Of a stretch of 64,000 nucleotides of DNA, positions 40,189-49,132 are shown one piece after another. The notes below the pieces were generated by a model, which made no database searches, had not been told where the DNA came from, and saw nothing but the letters and a program-made list of their open reading frames with translations. The DNA is taken from assembly GCF_027694345.1 (NCBI RefSeq), contig NZ_JAQEVU010000001.1, positions 248,001-312,000 on the forward strand. Reading direction: 5' to 3'. This DNA comes from Varibaculum timonense_A (GTDB lineage: Bacteria; Actinomycetota; Actinomycetes; Actinomycetales; Actinomycetaceae). Numbering within the stretch: position 1 is the first letter of the stretch; each line of letters begins with the position of its first letter. The translations under genes and the position numbers were made by a program.

Positions 40189-41889
40189 GTGGAAACTGAT
40201 ATTAAGCAAATCGACACCGTGCTGAACCAATACATCACCGCTTATGCCCGTATTGACCCTTTCAAAGCTACCGAGTGGGGAATATCCGGCTACGATGCTA
40301 TGCTCCCAGATTATTCACCTCCCGGTATCTCAGAACGCTACAACTTGCGTAAAGACACTTTGGCGCGCATAGCTAGGACACCAAAAGCTAGTCTCCGCGA
40401 GAAACAAGAGGCGCAAGGATTTACCCTTTATGCCCAAGCAGAACAAGAAAAGTTTGAAGCTGGTTTCCTAGAGTCCGAGATTAGTGGCACTAACTCGCCA
40501 ATCCCGGTGATAGCAGAGGGTTTCAAACTCATGGACGTAACCACCGAGGTGGGAGTGGGGAATCTGACTAGGAGGTTTCTGGCGCTTCCCCAGGCGTTCA
40601 CGGGATTAAAAACCACTATGCGCGAATCGAAGAATCGCGGATATGCTTTTCCCCAGGAAGTTTTGGAAAAGGTACTGGAACAAGCGTTGCTACTCGCTGA
40701 CCCTGGTCATGATATTTATCAGGGAAAACGTAGCAAGATGGAACTGGCTCATCTTTCCCCAATGGGCAGGCGCGCTCTAGCACGCGCAAAAGCTACCGCG
40801 CAGGACGCATTCGCAGATATGGCTAGCTTCTTGAAACAAGAAATTATGTCAGCCTGCTCACCAATCGGTCCGGTAGATCCGCACTCCTATTTTATTTCCC
40901 TTAAAAGCGTAGGGGTGAGCGACCTTAACCCCAGTGAACTATATGCAGAGGCTAGTGCAGATTTAGTGCGTTTAGGTGCCCAACGTGACCAACTGTTAAG
41001 CAAATTGGGGGGAAATCGGGCGAATCGGCTATCTAGCCTAGAAATCTCTGACGGGTTCGAGGTATTGAACTGGGCGATAGAGGACGCGACCGATGCTTTT
41101 AGTCAGCAGGTTGATTCCCAGCTAGCGGCCTTAGCTAGCCCCGAGTACTTCCCCCTACGTTGGGAAAATGATCCGCATGGTGTCTTAATGCACCCGTACT
41201 ATCCAACCGGGATTGGGTTGTCTCCCTCTTCGCGAGGCACGTCCCGCAAATGTGCGCTCACCCGTGCGCCTCATGCTGGTGTGGGCGGGGAAGATGTAAC
41301 AGCTATTTGCGGTAACGCTTTCGATGCTTTCTGCGAAATTGATGATGCCTATTTTGTTCTGGCGGCTTTCGAGAAAGGAATCCCTGGAGCCCATCTGTAT
41401 TCTCGGGTACGAGAAACCTATGGAAACAACCTGTTTACTCGGGTAGGAGCTAACCTGCCCGCCACAAACTTGGGTTGGAATCTTTTCGCCCTGGAAATGG
41501 CGCCAAAACTGTGGGAGATTCCCAGCGAAATTCAGCTGGAAATCATAGAACGTATTACTCGGTTCATAGCTTTAGCGTTAGCGGATTTACAGCTATATGG
41601 GCAGCAGGGGCAAGGAAAATCACTTTGGACACTTCATAAAGCCATCGCCTACCTTAGAGAAAAACCCGGAGGACCGTGGAATCAGCAGCTACTGCGACAG
41701 CGTTACCTGGGGATTCCCGCCTTGAGCATAGCTCCCTGGTATGGCTGGCGAAGGTGGCACGAAACCTATAATCAGTTCCAAAGAGCCGGTGGGAAAGGTT
41801 TTGCTGATTTTATGCGAACTATTTCTCCAACAGGAGCAGTACATTTTGAGGTTATCCGCAAAGCAGTCACCATGAAAAAAGAGGGATAA
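40189..41889 (+). CDS. DUF885 family protein with degenerate zinc site (pseudo-peptidase)
   Basis: A 566-residue cytoplasmic protein of the DUF885 family, which is related to zinc carboxypeptidases. Family members carry HExxPGHH and a later EGWAxYxE. Here the corresponding segments read FEKGIPGAHLYSRV (Phe394, Ala401) and LGWNLFALEM, so most metal-binding residues and the catalytic glutamate of the second motif are missing. The rest of the fold is preserved, including LFTRVGANLPATN and QLLRQRYLGIPALSIAPWYG. It is probably a non-catalytic member, or one using a different site. It has a GTG start after a purine-rich stretch. Confidence 0.8.
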   Translation: METDIKQIDTVLNQYITAYARIDPFKATEWGISGYDAMLPDYSPPGISERYNLRKDTLARIARTPKASLREKQEAQGFTLYAQAEQEKFEAGFLESEISGTNSPIPVIAEGFKLMDVTTEVGVGNLTRRFLALPQAFTGLKTTMRESKNRGYAFPQEVLEKVLEQALLLADPGHDIYQGKRSKMELAHLSPMGRRALARAKATAQDAFADMASFLKQEIMSACSPIGPVDPHSYFISLKSVGVSDLNPSELYAEASADLVRLGAQRDQLLSKLGGNRANRLSSLEISDGFEVLNWAIEDATDAFSQQVDSQLAALASPEYFPLRWENDPHGVLMHPYYPTGIGLSPSSRGTSRKCALTRAPHAGVGGEDVTAICGNAFDAFCEIDDAYFVLAAFEKGIPGAHLYSRVRETYGNNLFTRVGANLPATNLGWNLFALEMAPKLWEIPSEIQLEIIERITRFIALALADLQLYGQQGQGKSLWTLHKAIAYLREKPGGPWNQQLLRQRYLGIPALSIAPWYGWRRWHETYNQFQRAGGKGFADFMRTISPTGAVHFEVIRKAVTMKKEG

Positions 41890-42084
41890 GACGATTTTAA
41901 GGTGTGTGGCGTAAGCTATCTTGAAATATCTCATTAACAAAATAATCAGCTTGAACCGTAAATCCTAGACAGACGCAATAGTCTTAGGTACTGCACCAGC
42001 TTGATAGTAGGGCATAAAATAGCAGATAGCAGTAATAACTAAGTATCATTAGGTTAATAATTTTGGTGTTTTGAAAGGTAAGAA

Positions 42085-43692
42085 ATGAATATCCGCTCTC
42101 GGTTTATCTCTTTAGTAACTCTGCTATCAGCAGTTATCGCTATGGGGGGATTAAGCGCTTGTAGCTCCAATAATGCCGAAGAAAACGCAGTAAACCGGGT
42201 AACCATTAACGGGGAAGAACCTGCTCGTGGACTTATCCCCGCTGCCGCTGATGATGATGCCGGTATCAAAGTTATTGATTTGCTCTTTGCCGGTCTAGTT
42301 ACCTACGACGAGCAGGGAAAAGTGGTAAATGATGTGGCGCGCGAGATTACAGATTCTCCTGACCATAAAACCTGGACAATCCAGATGAATACTGACCGCA
42401 AGTTTTCTAATGGTACTCCGGTGCTAGCTAAAAACTATGTGCGCGCCTGGAAAGCCTCTGCTGCGCAAAAACTGGGAGCCACCACCGCCTTTGAAGCAAT
42501 TGAGGGAGCAGAGGAGGACGGTACCGGGAATCTGAGCGGGGTAATGGCCAACGATGATTACAAAATAACTATCAAATTGAAGCGAGCGGTAGCTGACTTT
42601 TCTAACCGTTTAGGAATCAACGGCTTTTATCCGCTCCCAGATTCAGCTTTTGATGACCAAGGAAAGATAAAGAAAGAGTTTGGGCAAAAACCAGTGGGGA
42701 ATGGTCCGTACACTTTGGCTAAATGGGAGTCTTCCAGTCGAATACTACTAGATAAGTCCACCAGTTATCGCGGCCCGCGCCAAGCGGTAAATGACGGACT
42801 GGAACTAAAGATTTATGCAGATATTTCCGCTGCTTACCAAGATCTTCTTTCTGGAAATCTTGATGTGTTAGATCAGATTCCCGACGGAGAACTTCCCAAC
42901 GTAAAAAAAGATTTAGGAAACCGAACTACTAACGCGGTTCAAGCCGGGATGCAGACTCTCGATATTGATTATCAGACGAAACATTTTTCTGGGGAAGAGG
43001 GAAAACTGCGGCGTCAAGCAATTTCGCAAGCAATTAACCGTGAACAAATAATAAAAAGCATTTTTTATGGCACTCGTAAGGCAGCCAGCGATTTTTTGCC
43101 ACCACAAATTCTCGGACACATAGACAGTGGCGAGGCTACTAAGGTTTTGCAATATAACGAAGCTGCCGCGAAAAAAGCTTGGGAAGCCGCTGATGCAATC
43201 AGCCCTTGGCAAGGGGAGCTTAAAATCACCTACAATTCAAACCAATCTAACCAGCCCTGGGTGGATGCAGTTTGTAACCAGTTGTCGAATGCCCTGGGGA
43301 TTAAAGCAGTCGGCGATCCTCAGCCGGATTTCAAGACCCTATTAGAAATGATGGATCAACATTCCTTTACCGGTCCCTTCCGGATGGGCTGGTCAATGGG
43401 GTATCCTTCCCCAAATAATCTCTTGGCAGGGCGCTATGTAAAGGGCGGTAATGGTAACAAAATGGGATATGACAATCCCGCGTATGCCGAACTTTTGACG
43501 AGGGCGCAGGCGGCAGATACAGCTAAAGAGGCTGGAAAACTCTATCAACAGGCACAAACTCTGCTGCTAGCGGATCTGCCTTCCATACCGCTATGGTCTC
43601 CCAGCTCAAACATCGGATTTAGTCAGAATGTGGGCAACGTGACCTCTGATTGGAAAGGTGCGGTAGCTTTCCATAAGGTTACTAAGAATTAA
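42085..43692 (+). CDS. oligopeptide-binding lipoprotein (family 5 solute-binding protein)
   Basis: A secreted lipoprotein that captures peptides for an Opp/Dpp-type ABC transporter. The signal peptide ends in the lipobox GGLSACSS (Cys26 predicted lipid-modified). The mature part is an SBP_bac_5 domain (about 50-520), with KTWTIQMNTDRKFSNGTPVLAKNYVRAW and RRQAISQAINREQIIKSIFYGTRKAA among its typical segments. It is about 35-40% similar by eye to the second binding protein at 45462. The permease genes at 47265 are its likely partners. An APC permease follows 18 nt downstream. Confidence 0.92.
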   Translation: MNIRSRFISLVTLLSAVIAMGGLSACSSNNAEENAVNRVTINGEEPARGLIPAAADDDAGIKVIDLLFAGLVTYDEQGKVVNDVAREITDSPDHKTWTIQMNTDRKFSNGTPVLAKNYVRAWKASAAQKLGATTAFEAIEGAEEDGTGNLSGVMANDDYKITIKLKRAVADFSNRLGINGFYPLPDSAFDDQGKIKKEFGQKPVGNGPYTLAKWESSSRILLDKSTSYRGPRQAVNDGLELKIYADISAAYQDLLSGNLDVLDQIPDGELPNVKKDLGNRTTNAVQAGMQTLDIDYQTKHFSGEEGKLRRQAISQAINREQIIKSIFYGTRKAASDFLPPQILGHIDSGEATKVLQYNEAAAKKAWEAADAISPWQGELKITYNSNQSNQPWVDAVCNQLSNALGIKAVGDPQPDFKTLLEMMDQHSFTGPFRMGWSMGYPSPNNLLAGRYVKGGNGNKMGYDNPAYAELLTRAQAADTAKEAGKLYQQAQTLLLADLPSIPLWSPSSNIGFSQNVGNVTSDWKGAVAFHKVTKN

Positions 43693-43710
43693 TTCAATCG
43701 GAGGAAAACA

Positions 43711-45228
43711 GTGGTCACTAATGAAATCCCTGATAGTAGTAACGCTAATTCAGGTGCTTCCACTGCGCAGCTGCAACGGAAATTAAAAGCGCGGCATCTA
43801 AATATGATTGCCATCGGCGGCGCCATCGGTACCGGGCTATTTGTAGCTTCCGGAGGAACCATTACCGGGGCAGGACCTGGGGGTGCATTAGTTGCCTATG
43901 GGGCAATTGGGGTAATGGTTTTCTTCTTGATGCAATCGCTCGGGGAAATGGCTACCTATTGTCCCACTTCAGGCGCTTTCGAGGTTTTCGCTACCCGTTA
44001 TGTCTCCAAGTCTTTTGGTTTTGCCCAGGGGTGGAACTATTGGTATAACTGGGCGATTACTGTAGCTGCCGAGTTGGTAGCAGCGACTATCGTCATGCAG
44101 TACTGGTTTCCGGAATCAGTGGTGCCTGCTTGGGTGTGGTCATTAGTATTCTTACTTATTTTGTTTGTGCTCAATGCCTTTACCGTGCGGGGATTTGGGG
44201 AATCAGAGTTCTGGTTTGCCTCTATCAAAGTAGTAACGGTGATTGTATTTTTGGCTCTAGGTCTCTTGATGGTTTTGGGTATTCTCGGTGGTAAATCCCC
44301 TGGATTAACTAACTTTACGACCGGGGATGCTCCTTTCGTCCACGGTTTTTGGGGAATCATGGGGGTGTTCATGATTGCCGGTTTCTCTTTCCAAGGCACC
44401 GAAATGATTGGGATTGCTGCGGGTGAAACTGAAGATCCGGAAAAGAATGTTCCCCGGGCAACTCGCGCAGTGTTCATGCGGATTTTATTGTTCTATATCG
44501 GAGCCATCGCGGTGATTGCTTTTCTGATTCCCTACACCGATCCCGCCCTCTTGCAGGGAGCCAACGCCGATTCTGACACAGCCCAAGGCTTTACCGAGGC
44601 GGTAACGAAGTCTCCATTTACGTTACTGTTTGAACGTGCGGGAATAGCAATTGCAGCGGGGGTTATGAATGCGGTAATCCTGACTTCAATTCTTTCTGCC
44701 GGTAACTCTGGGATGTATGTCGCTACGCGGATGCTCTATTCTTTGGCTAAAGAAAAGAAAGCACCGGCGATTTTTGCTCGGCTAACGGGGCATGGGGTGC
44801 CGATCATGGCTTTGATCGCAACCACCTTGGTGGGGGCACTTTGTTTTGCAACTTCGAGGGTGGGCACTGGTCAGGTATATGTTTGGCTGGTTAATGCTTC
44901 CGGATTGGCTGGGTTTATCACTTGGATGGGGATTGCTTGGTCTCATTATTGTTTCCGGCGTGCCTATAAAGCTCAAGGTAAGGACGTGGCAGATTTGCCC
45001 TATAAGGCGCTTTTCTATCCGGCAGGTCCGATTATCGCTTTGATTATGTGTGCGGTGGTAGTAGTAGGGCAATCCTTAGATGTGATTACCGGCGAGTTCT
45101 CGATTATGAACTTCCTGGCTATCTATATTGGCTTGCTTTTCTTCTTGGCTCTGTGGGGCGGTCACAAGTTAGTTACCCGTTCCCGGGCGGTTAATCCCCG
45201 TGAGGCTGATTTGTCCCGTCATGTCTAG
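43711..45228 (+). CDS. APC-superfamily amino acid permease
   Basis: A 505-residue transporter of the AAT family (lysine/GABA/aromatic amino acid permease type), a proton-coupled symporter in the cytoplasmic membrane. It has about 12 predicted helices. The conserved N-terminal block is ARHLNMIAIGGAIGTGLFVA, and FQGTEMIGIAAGETEDPEKN is the helix 6 region found in this family. Substrate cannot be told. The GTG start follows GGAGG. It lies between the two oligopeptide-binding protein genes, which suggests a peptide and amino acid uptake role. Confidence 0.93.
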   Translation: MVTNEIPDSSNANSGASTAQLQRKLKARHLNMIAIGGAIGTGLFVASGGTITGAGPGGALVAYGAIGVMVFFLMQSLGEMATYCPTSGAFEVFATRYVSKSFGFAQGWNYWYNWAITVAAELVAATIVMQYWFPESVVPAWVWSLVFLLILFVLNAFTVRGFGESEFWFASIKVVTVIVFLALGLLMVLGILGGKSPGLTNFTTGDAPFVHGFWGIMGVFMIAGFSFQGTEMIGIAAGETEDPEKNVPRATRAVFMRILLFYIGAIAVIAFLIPYTDPALLQGANADSDTAQGFTEAVTKSPFTLLFERAGIAIAAGVMNAVILTSILSAGNSGMYVATRMLYSLAKEKKAPAIFARLTGHGVPIMALIATTLVGALCFATSRVGTGQVYVWLVNASGLAGFITWMGIAWSHYCFRRAYKAQGKDVADLPYKALFYPAGPIIALIMCAVVVVGQSLDVITGEFSIMNFLAIYIGLLFFLALWGGHKLVTRSRAVNPREADLSRHV

Positions 45229-45285
45229 TTCGCGAGATTTAGATTTTTGGCTATTTAAAGGACGTTTATGGATTTTATCTGGCAG

Positions 45286-45295
45286 GTAAACGTTT
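45286..45295 (+). promoter_or_regulatory. LacI-type operator candidate GTAAACGTTT upstream of the second opp binding protein
   Basis: Identical over ten bases (and the next C) to the site at 12471-12480 in front of the LacI-family gene. It lies 166 nt before the start of the binding-protein gene, a plausible operator position. No other copy was noticed in the window. Confidence 0.45.
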
Positions 45296-45461
45296 CATAA
45301 TCCGGTTTAGGAAGTAAATGCGGCATTATGCAAATCTGTCTTAAGGAATCCTTGAAAATTTATTAAAAATAATTGAAGTGCTATATTGAGCTGTAATCGT
45401 GAGAGCGATTTTCGCTGATTAGTCAGCTTAAAAAATGCAAACAACACTCTTGGAGGCAATA

Positions 45462-47120
45462 GTGAAACGACGGGGCGCATTAGCCCTTGCTTCTGCTGTT
45501 ACTCTTTCCCTGGCTCTGGCCGGTTGTGGAAGCAGCAACGGCGGCTCAGCCGCAAAAGCAGATGACAAAGGAATTATCACTGTAAACACTGTAGAACCTC
45601 AGAACCCTCTGATTCCTACCTCAACCAATGAGACCGGTGGCGGTCGCGTCCTTGACGCTCTTTTCTCTGGACTGGTTTACTACGAGCCCAAGACCGGAGA
45701 AGCAAAGAATGAACTCGCCGAATCGGTTGAGTCGAGCGATCAGGTAGTTTGGACCGTTAAGCTAAAGAAAGATGCCAAGTTCTCTGATGGTTCCCCGATT
45801 AAGGCTGACAACTACATCAAAGCTTGGAACTATGGAGCCAACCCCAAGAACGCTCAGTTGGCCTCTTCTTTCTTCGAGGTCATTAAAGGCTTTACTGCCG
45901 GTCCTACAAAAGCAGGTGCGCAGGCACCCGATGTACCGGAGCTGTCGGGGCTAAAGAAGATTGATGACTATACTTTCCAAATTACTTTGAACCAGCCGAC
46001 TTCTGACTTTGCGCTGCGCCTGGGATACTCCGCTTATGCGCCTCTTCCTGATGTGGCGTTCAAGGATATGAAAGCGTTCGGAGATAACCCAACCGTTACT
46101 TCCGGTCCTTACACCCTTAAAGATAAAGGCTGGAAGCACAAGGAATCCATCGAACTGGTAAAGAACGAAAACTATTCTGGTCCGCGCCAGGCAAAGAATG
46201 GCGGGCTTACTTTCAAGATTTATCTGAAGTCTGATGCTGCCTATGCCGATGTGCAATCTGGTCAGCTGGACGTGCTTGATGATTTACCTGCCGCTGCCTT
46301 CAGCACTTTCAAATCTGATTTCCCGGAATCTAACGCTAATCAGCCAGTAGCTATTTTCCAGTCTTTCACCATTCCCGATCGGATAAAGCACTTCGGAATG
46401 GACGAGGAAGGTCGTCTGCGTCGTCAAGCTATCGCTTACGCAATCGATCGCGAGACTATCTGCAAGACCATCTTCCAAGACACCAGGGTACCGGCCAAAG
46501 ACTTCACCTCTCCGTCTATGCCTAACTATGAAAAGGTAATGAAACAGACCAAGGGAGGCGAAGTCCTAAAGTTCGATAAAGCCAAGGCAAAAGAACTGTG
46601 GGCAAAAGCCGATGCCATCTCTAAGTATGACGACACCTTTACCATTGGTTACAACTCCGATTCTTCCCACAAAGATTGGGTAGACGCAGTCGCTAACCAG
46701 CTAAAGAATAACCTGGGCATTAAAGCCGAAGGGGAAGCGTTCCCTGATTTCAAAGGCTTGCGCGATGCCATCACCAAGCAAACCATTAAAGGTGCATTCC
46801 GTTCTGGTTGGCAGGCAGATTACCCCGGTATGAGTAACTTCTTGGAACCGCTCTACTCCAAGAACGGAAACTCTAACGACGGTAAATACAATAACGAGCA
46901 GTTCAACAAACTGATGATTGATATTGCGAAACTTCCGGTGGGAGATGAGCAAGACATGAAGTTTGCTGAAGCTCAAAGTATTTTGTTTACCGATCTCCCG
47001 GCTATCCCGCTGTGGAACTCCAACGTAGTAGGGGTGTGGAACAAAGACAACGTTTCCAATGTTGCCTTCAACTGGAAGAGTGAGCCGGTTTACTACGAGA
47101 TTACCAAGAACGCTAAGTAG
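45462..47120 (+). CDS. oppA: oligopeptide-binding lipoprotein OppA-type
   Basis: The second SBP_bac_5 lipoprotein of the locus, 552 residues. The GTG at 45462 is preferred because TTGGAGGCAATA precedes it; the upstream ATG lacks a ribosome binding site. The signal peptide has a lipobox ALAGCGSS. The mature domain includes VWTVKLKKDAKFSDGSPIKA and RRQAIAYAIDRETICKTIFQ. It is followed by a terminator and then the permease genes. It is probably the abundant receptor of the OppBCDF transporter. Confidence 0.94.
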   Translation: MKRRGALALASAVTLSLALAGCGSSNGGSAAKADDKGIITVNTVEPQNPLIPTSTNETGGGRVLDALFSGLVYYEPKTGEAKNELAESVESSDQVVWTVKLKKDAKFSDGSPIKADNYIKAWNYGANPKNAQLASSFFEVIKGFTAGPTKAGAQAPDVPELSGLKKIDDYTFQITLNQPTSDFALRLGYSAYAPLPDVAFKDMKAFGDNPTVTSGPYTLKDKGWKHKESIELVKNENYSGPRQAKNGGLTFKIYLKSDAAYADVQSGQLDVLDDLPAAAFSTFKSDFPESNANQPVAIFQSFTIPDRIKHFGMDEEGRLRRQAIAYAIDRETICKTIFQDTRVPAKDFTSPSMPNYEKVMKQTKGGEVLKFDKAKAKELWAKADAISKYDDTFTIGYNSDSSHKDWVDAVANQLKNNLGIKAEGEAFPDFKGLRDAITKQTIKGAFRSGWQADYPGMSNFLEPLYSKNGNSNDGKYNNEQFNKLMIDIAKLPVGDEQDMKFAEAQSILFTDLPAIPLWNSNVVGVWNKDNVSNVAFNWKSEPVYYEITKNAK

Positions 47121-47165
47121 TCTTTAGTTCTAGTCGAACTGGCTACTGTAGCAGCAAATAATCCT

Positions 47166-47209
47166 CTGGGGGCGGTGATTTCTTATCGCCGCCCCCAGAT
47201 TTATTTTTT
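47166..47209 (+). terminator. terminator between oppA and oppB
   Basis: A 14-bp GC-rich stem, CTGGGGGCGGTGAT (47166-47179) with ATCGCCGCCCCCAG (one T-G wobble), and a T-rich tail TTTATTTTTTC. Placed between the receptor and permease genes it would make oppA mRNA more abundant than oppBCDF mRNA, by partial read-through. Confidence 0.9.
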
Positions 47210-47264
47210 CCTCAATCAAATATCACGATAGAGTAAAAGGCAGCTTATTGATAAGGAGATACCT

Positions 47265-48191
47265 ATGCTCAGATACATAGGGCGTCGTCTACTTCAGATG
47301 ATCCCGGTATTCTTTGGGGCAACGTTCCTGATATTCGCCATGGTCTATGCCATGCCGGGCGATCCGGTACAGGCATTAGGCGGCGACAAAGGACTTCCCC
47401 CCTCGGTCGCTGCCCAGATTAGGGCAGAGTACAACCTGGATAAGCCGCTTTGGATGCAGTATTTGCTCTATCTAAAGGGGATATTGACTTTAGACTTTGG
47501 AAAGACATTCTCCGGGCTGGAAGTAATAGACGTGATGGCTGGCGCTTTCCCGGTAACGATTCAGTTAGCTTTCATGGCTATCTTCTTTGAAGCAGTTATC
47601 GGTATCGTGTTCGGTTTTCTCGCCGGTCGCAAAAAAGGAAAACTCTTTGATTCTACCGTGCTAGTGCTTTCTCTGGTAGTAATTGCTGTTCCCACCTTTG
47701 TTATCGGTTTTCTGTTTCAATTCCTCTTTGGGGTAAAACTGGGTTGGCTACCCACCACAGTGGGCAGTAACGTTAGTTTCCAGTCTTTATTGATGCCCGC
47801 GATAGTGCTGGGCGCGGTTTCTTGTGCCTACGTTATTCGCTTAACGCGTCAAGAAGTATCCGAAAACCTCACGGCGGATTATGTTCGTACTGCTCGAGCT
47901 AAAGGTATTCCCGAAAGCCGGGTTATGACCCATCACGTGCTGCGCAACTCCCTGATTCCGGTAGCCACTTTCCTAGGTGGAGACCTGGGGTCTCTGATGA
48001 CCGGAGCAATCGTCACCGAGGGTATTTTCGCTATTAACGGAGTAGGGGGCACCCTTTACCAAGCTATTTTACGTGGTGAAGCTGCTACCGTAGTTTCTAT
48101 TACCACCGTTCTGGTTCTGGTCTATATTGTGGCTAATCTGCTCGTAGACCTGTTATATGCTGTACTAGATCCGAGGATTCGCTATGAGTAA
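47265..48191 (+). CDS. oppB: oligopeptide ABC transporter permease OppB
   Basis: A 308-residue membrane permease with about six helices. It starts MLRYIGRRLLQMIPVFFGAT, typical of OppB/DppB, and carries the EAA loop near residue 210 (DYVRTARAKGIPESRVMTHH). It forms the pore with OppC. The start follows AAGGAGATACCT. The gene overlaps oppC by 8 nt. Confidence 0.95.
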   Translation: MLRYIGRRLLQMIPVFFGATFLIFAMVYAMPGDPVQALGGDKGLPPSVAAQIRAEYNLDKPLWMQYLLYLKGILTLDFGKTFSGLEVIDVMAGAFPVTIQLAFMAIFFEAVIGIVFGFLAGRKKGKLFDSTVLVLSLVVIAVPTFVIGFLFQFLFGVKLGWLPTTVGSNVSFQSLLMPAIVLGAVSCAYVIRLTRQEVSENLTADYVRTARAKGIPESRVMTHHVLRNSLIPVATFLGGDLGSLMTGAIVTEGIFAINGVGGTLYQAILRGEAATVVSITTVLVLVYIVANLLVDLLYAVLDPRIRYE

Positions 48192-49131
48192 CCAAAAACT
48201 TCCCGGACAAGAACATTACGTAAATAAAGTTGATGAAACCGGTCTGGGCGCTGTAGATGCAGTAGCTGATGAATCAGCTCCCTCCTCGGTATGGGGAGAA
48301 GCCTGGAAACAGCTGCGAAAGCGACCACTATTTTGGGTTGCAGCTACCATCATCGTGATTGCGGTGCTAATGGCACTTGTACCCCAGCTATTCACCTCTC
48401 AAGATCCCGCGTATTGCACCTTAGAGAATTCCATTAAAGGGCCGACCAAGGGGCATATTTTCGGGTTTGATAAGCAAGGCTGCGACCTTTATTCCCGGAT
48501 TATTTACGGTGCACGTGCTTCAATCGCGGTTGGGATTTTCTCTACCCTGACTGCTACGGTAATCGGGGTAATATTTGGGTCACTGGCCGGGTATTTCGGC
48601 GGTATTCTAGATGCCATCCTCTCCCGAATTGTAGATATCTTCTTTGCTATCCCCATGGTTTTAGCTGCCATCGTGATTATGCAGATGTTCAAGGAACATC
48701 GTTCCATCTGGATGGTAGTGATTGTTTTAGGAATCTTCGGGTGGACACAAATTGCACGTATTAGTCGCGGAGCGGTGTTGTCTATCAAGAATGAAGAATA
48801 CGTAACCGCGGCTCGTACTCTAGGGGTTTCGGATATAAAGATTCTGCTTCGGCATATTTTGCCTAATGCGGCGGCACCGGTGATTGTTTACGCTACCGTG
48901 GCGCTGGGCACCTTTATCGTGGCGGAAGCAACGCTATCCTTTATGGGGATTGGTCTACCGTCCTCCATCGTTTCTTGGGGCGGAGATATTTCGACTGCTC
49001 AGGCGCAACTGCGGGTAGCTCCGATGGTGCTGTTCTTACCATCGATTGCCCTGGCAATGACGGTTTTGAGCTTCATTATGATGGGCGACGTGGTACGCGA
49101 CGCGCTCGATCCGAACCAGAGGAAACAATAA
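48184..49131 (+). CDS. oppC: oligopeptide ABC transporter permease OppC
   Basis: A 315-residue permease of the OppC/DppC type. An N-terminal polar tail (about 1-45) is followed by the first membrane helix (FWVAATIIVIAVLMALVP) and a periplasmic loop with FGFDKQGCDLYSRIIYGAR, the usual second signature of OppC (GTDxxGRD replaced by GFDKQGCD). The EAA motif is YVTAARTLGVSDIKILLRHI. The start overlaps oppB. Confidence 0.95.
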   Translation: MSNQKLPGQEHYVNKVDETGLGAVDAVADESAPSSVWGEAWKQLRKRPLFWVAATIIVIAVLMALVPQLFTSQDPAYCTLENSIKGPTKGHIFGFDKQGCDLYSRIIYGARASIAVGIFSTLTATVIGVIFGSLAGYFGGILDAILSRIVDIFFAIPMVLAAIVIMQMFKEHRSIWMVVIVLGIFGWTQIARISRGAVLSIKNEEYVTAARTLGVSDIKILLRHILPNAAAPVIVYATVALGTFIVAEATLSFMGIGLPSSIVSWGGDISTAQAQLRVAPMVLFLPSIALAMTVLSFIMMGDVVRDALDPNQRKQ

Positions 49132-49132
49132 T

